7,003 bases of DNA from Comamonadaceae bacterium. GTDB taxonomy: Bacteria > Pseudomonadota > Gammaproteobacteria > Burkholderiales > Burkholderiaceae_C. The stretch lies in assembly GCA_947460065.1 (NCBI GenBank), contig CANHGF010000130.1:1-7003 (forward strand), read 5' to 3'. Below are positions 6,898 to 7,003 of the stretch, one piece after another. The position numbers were made by a program, and so were the translations under genes. Position 1 is the first letter of the stretch. The number at the start of each line of letters is the position of its first letter. The notes under the pieces were generated by a model, which did no database searches, was not told where the DNA came from, and saw nothing but the letters and a program-made list of their open reading frames with translations.

Positions 6898-6971
6898 TGT
6901 GGGAACCGCGCCCTCGCGGCGATAGGGCGTTTGATCAAAAGCCGCATCGGGCCAAGGGCGGCGCTCCCACA
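6898..6971. repeat. REPIN-like inverted pair, copy 2
   Basis: This element matches copy 1 in length and layout, with ends TGTGGGAAC (6898-6906) and GCTCCCACA (6963-6971). The CCGCG/CGCGG hairpin is retained at 6906-6919. Its centre TTTGATCAAA (6930-6939) is a perfect 10-bp palindrome. The 26-bp spacer between the two copies (6872-6897) is repeated after this one at 6972-6997, and the next left arm is cut by the window end. Confidence 0.7.
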
Positions 6972-7003
6972 AGAAATCTACCAGCCGTCGGCAGTGGTGT
7001 GGG

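Larger units (their letters stand above)
6741..7003. repeat. Tandem array with 100-bp period, REP/REPIN-like, continuing past the window
   Basis: Units begin at 6741, 6841 and 6941 (the last cut at 63 bp). Period is exactly 100 bp with no indels. Units 1 and 2 differ at seven positions that I count, and units 2 and 3 at one of 63. Every unit contains a right arm ending GCTCCCACA, a 26-bp spacer (agaaat...ggcagtgg), and a left arm starting TGTGGGAGC. Left and right arms are diverged inverted copies, 23 of 31 bases matching. The GTGGGAGC head followed by an imperfect palindrome resembles REP sequences mobilised by RAYT transposases in Pseudomonas and relatives (family knowledge). The array starts 36 bp after the GST stop with a lone right arm. 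No RAYT gene is in the window. Confidence 0.88.

Noticed and set aside
6701..6972. Small ORFs on both strands across the 3' repeat array
   Set aside because: They are translations of the repeats, with the same peptides recurring at 100-bp offsets, and have no start-signal support.
6741..7003. CRISPR array
   Set aside because: The whole 100-bp unit is repeated, including the segments that would be spacers. Spacers do not vary, and the units have an internal inverted-pair structure instead.

Overview
The window reads as chromosomal DNA from a GC-rich betaproteobacterium. The best fit is the order Burkholderiales, probably a Comamonadaceae-type lineage (inference). The argA-type N-acetylglutamate synthase begins MSTVFNFTFVPWFRSVAPYIH, the RNA helicase is of the long HrpA type, and codon third positions are strongly G/C. 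Nothing indicates a plasmid, prophage or genomic island.

Layout: positions 1-723 (minus strand) hold the 5' two thirds or so of argA, cut by the window edge. A 140-bp divergent intergenic region (724-863) with three T-tracts separates it from hrpA (864-4850, plus strand). HrpA is a complete DEAH-box RNA helicase of about 1328 residues. Positions 4851-5199 hold no convincing intact gene, only a possible minus-strand coding remnant and an AT-rich inverted repeat upstream of the next gene. Next come two overlapping glutathione S-transferase (GST) superfamily genes on the plus strand: a yghU orthologue (5200-6075) and a second, shorter GST (6072-6704). They share a GTGA overlap and probably form one transcript. 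From 6741 to the window end runs a tandem array with an exact 100-bp period, made of REP/REPIN-like inverted pairs.

How the parts fit: argA feeds arginine biosynthesis, hrpA acts in RNA/ribosome metabolism, and the GST pair acts in thiol and electrophile chemistry. The three do not form one pathway, so the gene content is ordinary housekeeping. The unusual material is repetitive DNA. One element is a palindrome inside hrpA, translated in frame as part of a low-complexity linker in the C-terminal half of the helicase. The other is the REPIN-like array behind the GST operon. I did not find a convincing undescribed multi-gene system. The repeat biology is the most useful thing to follow up.
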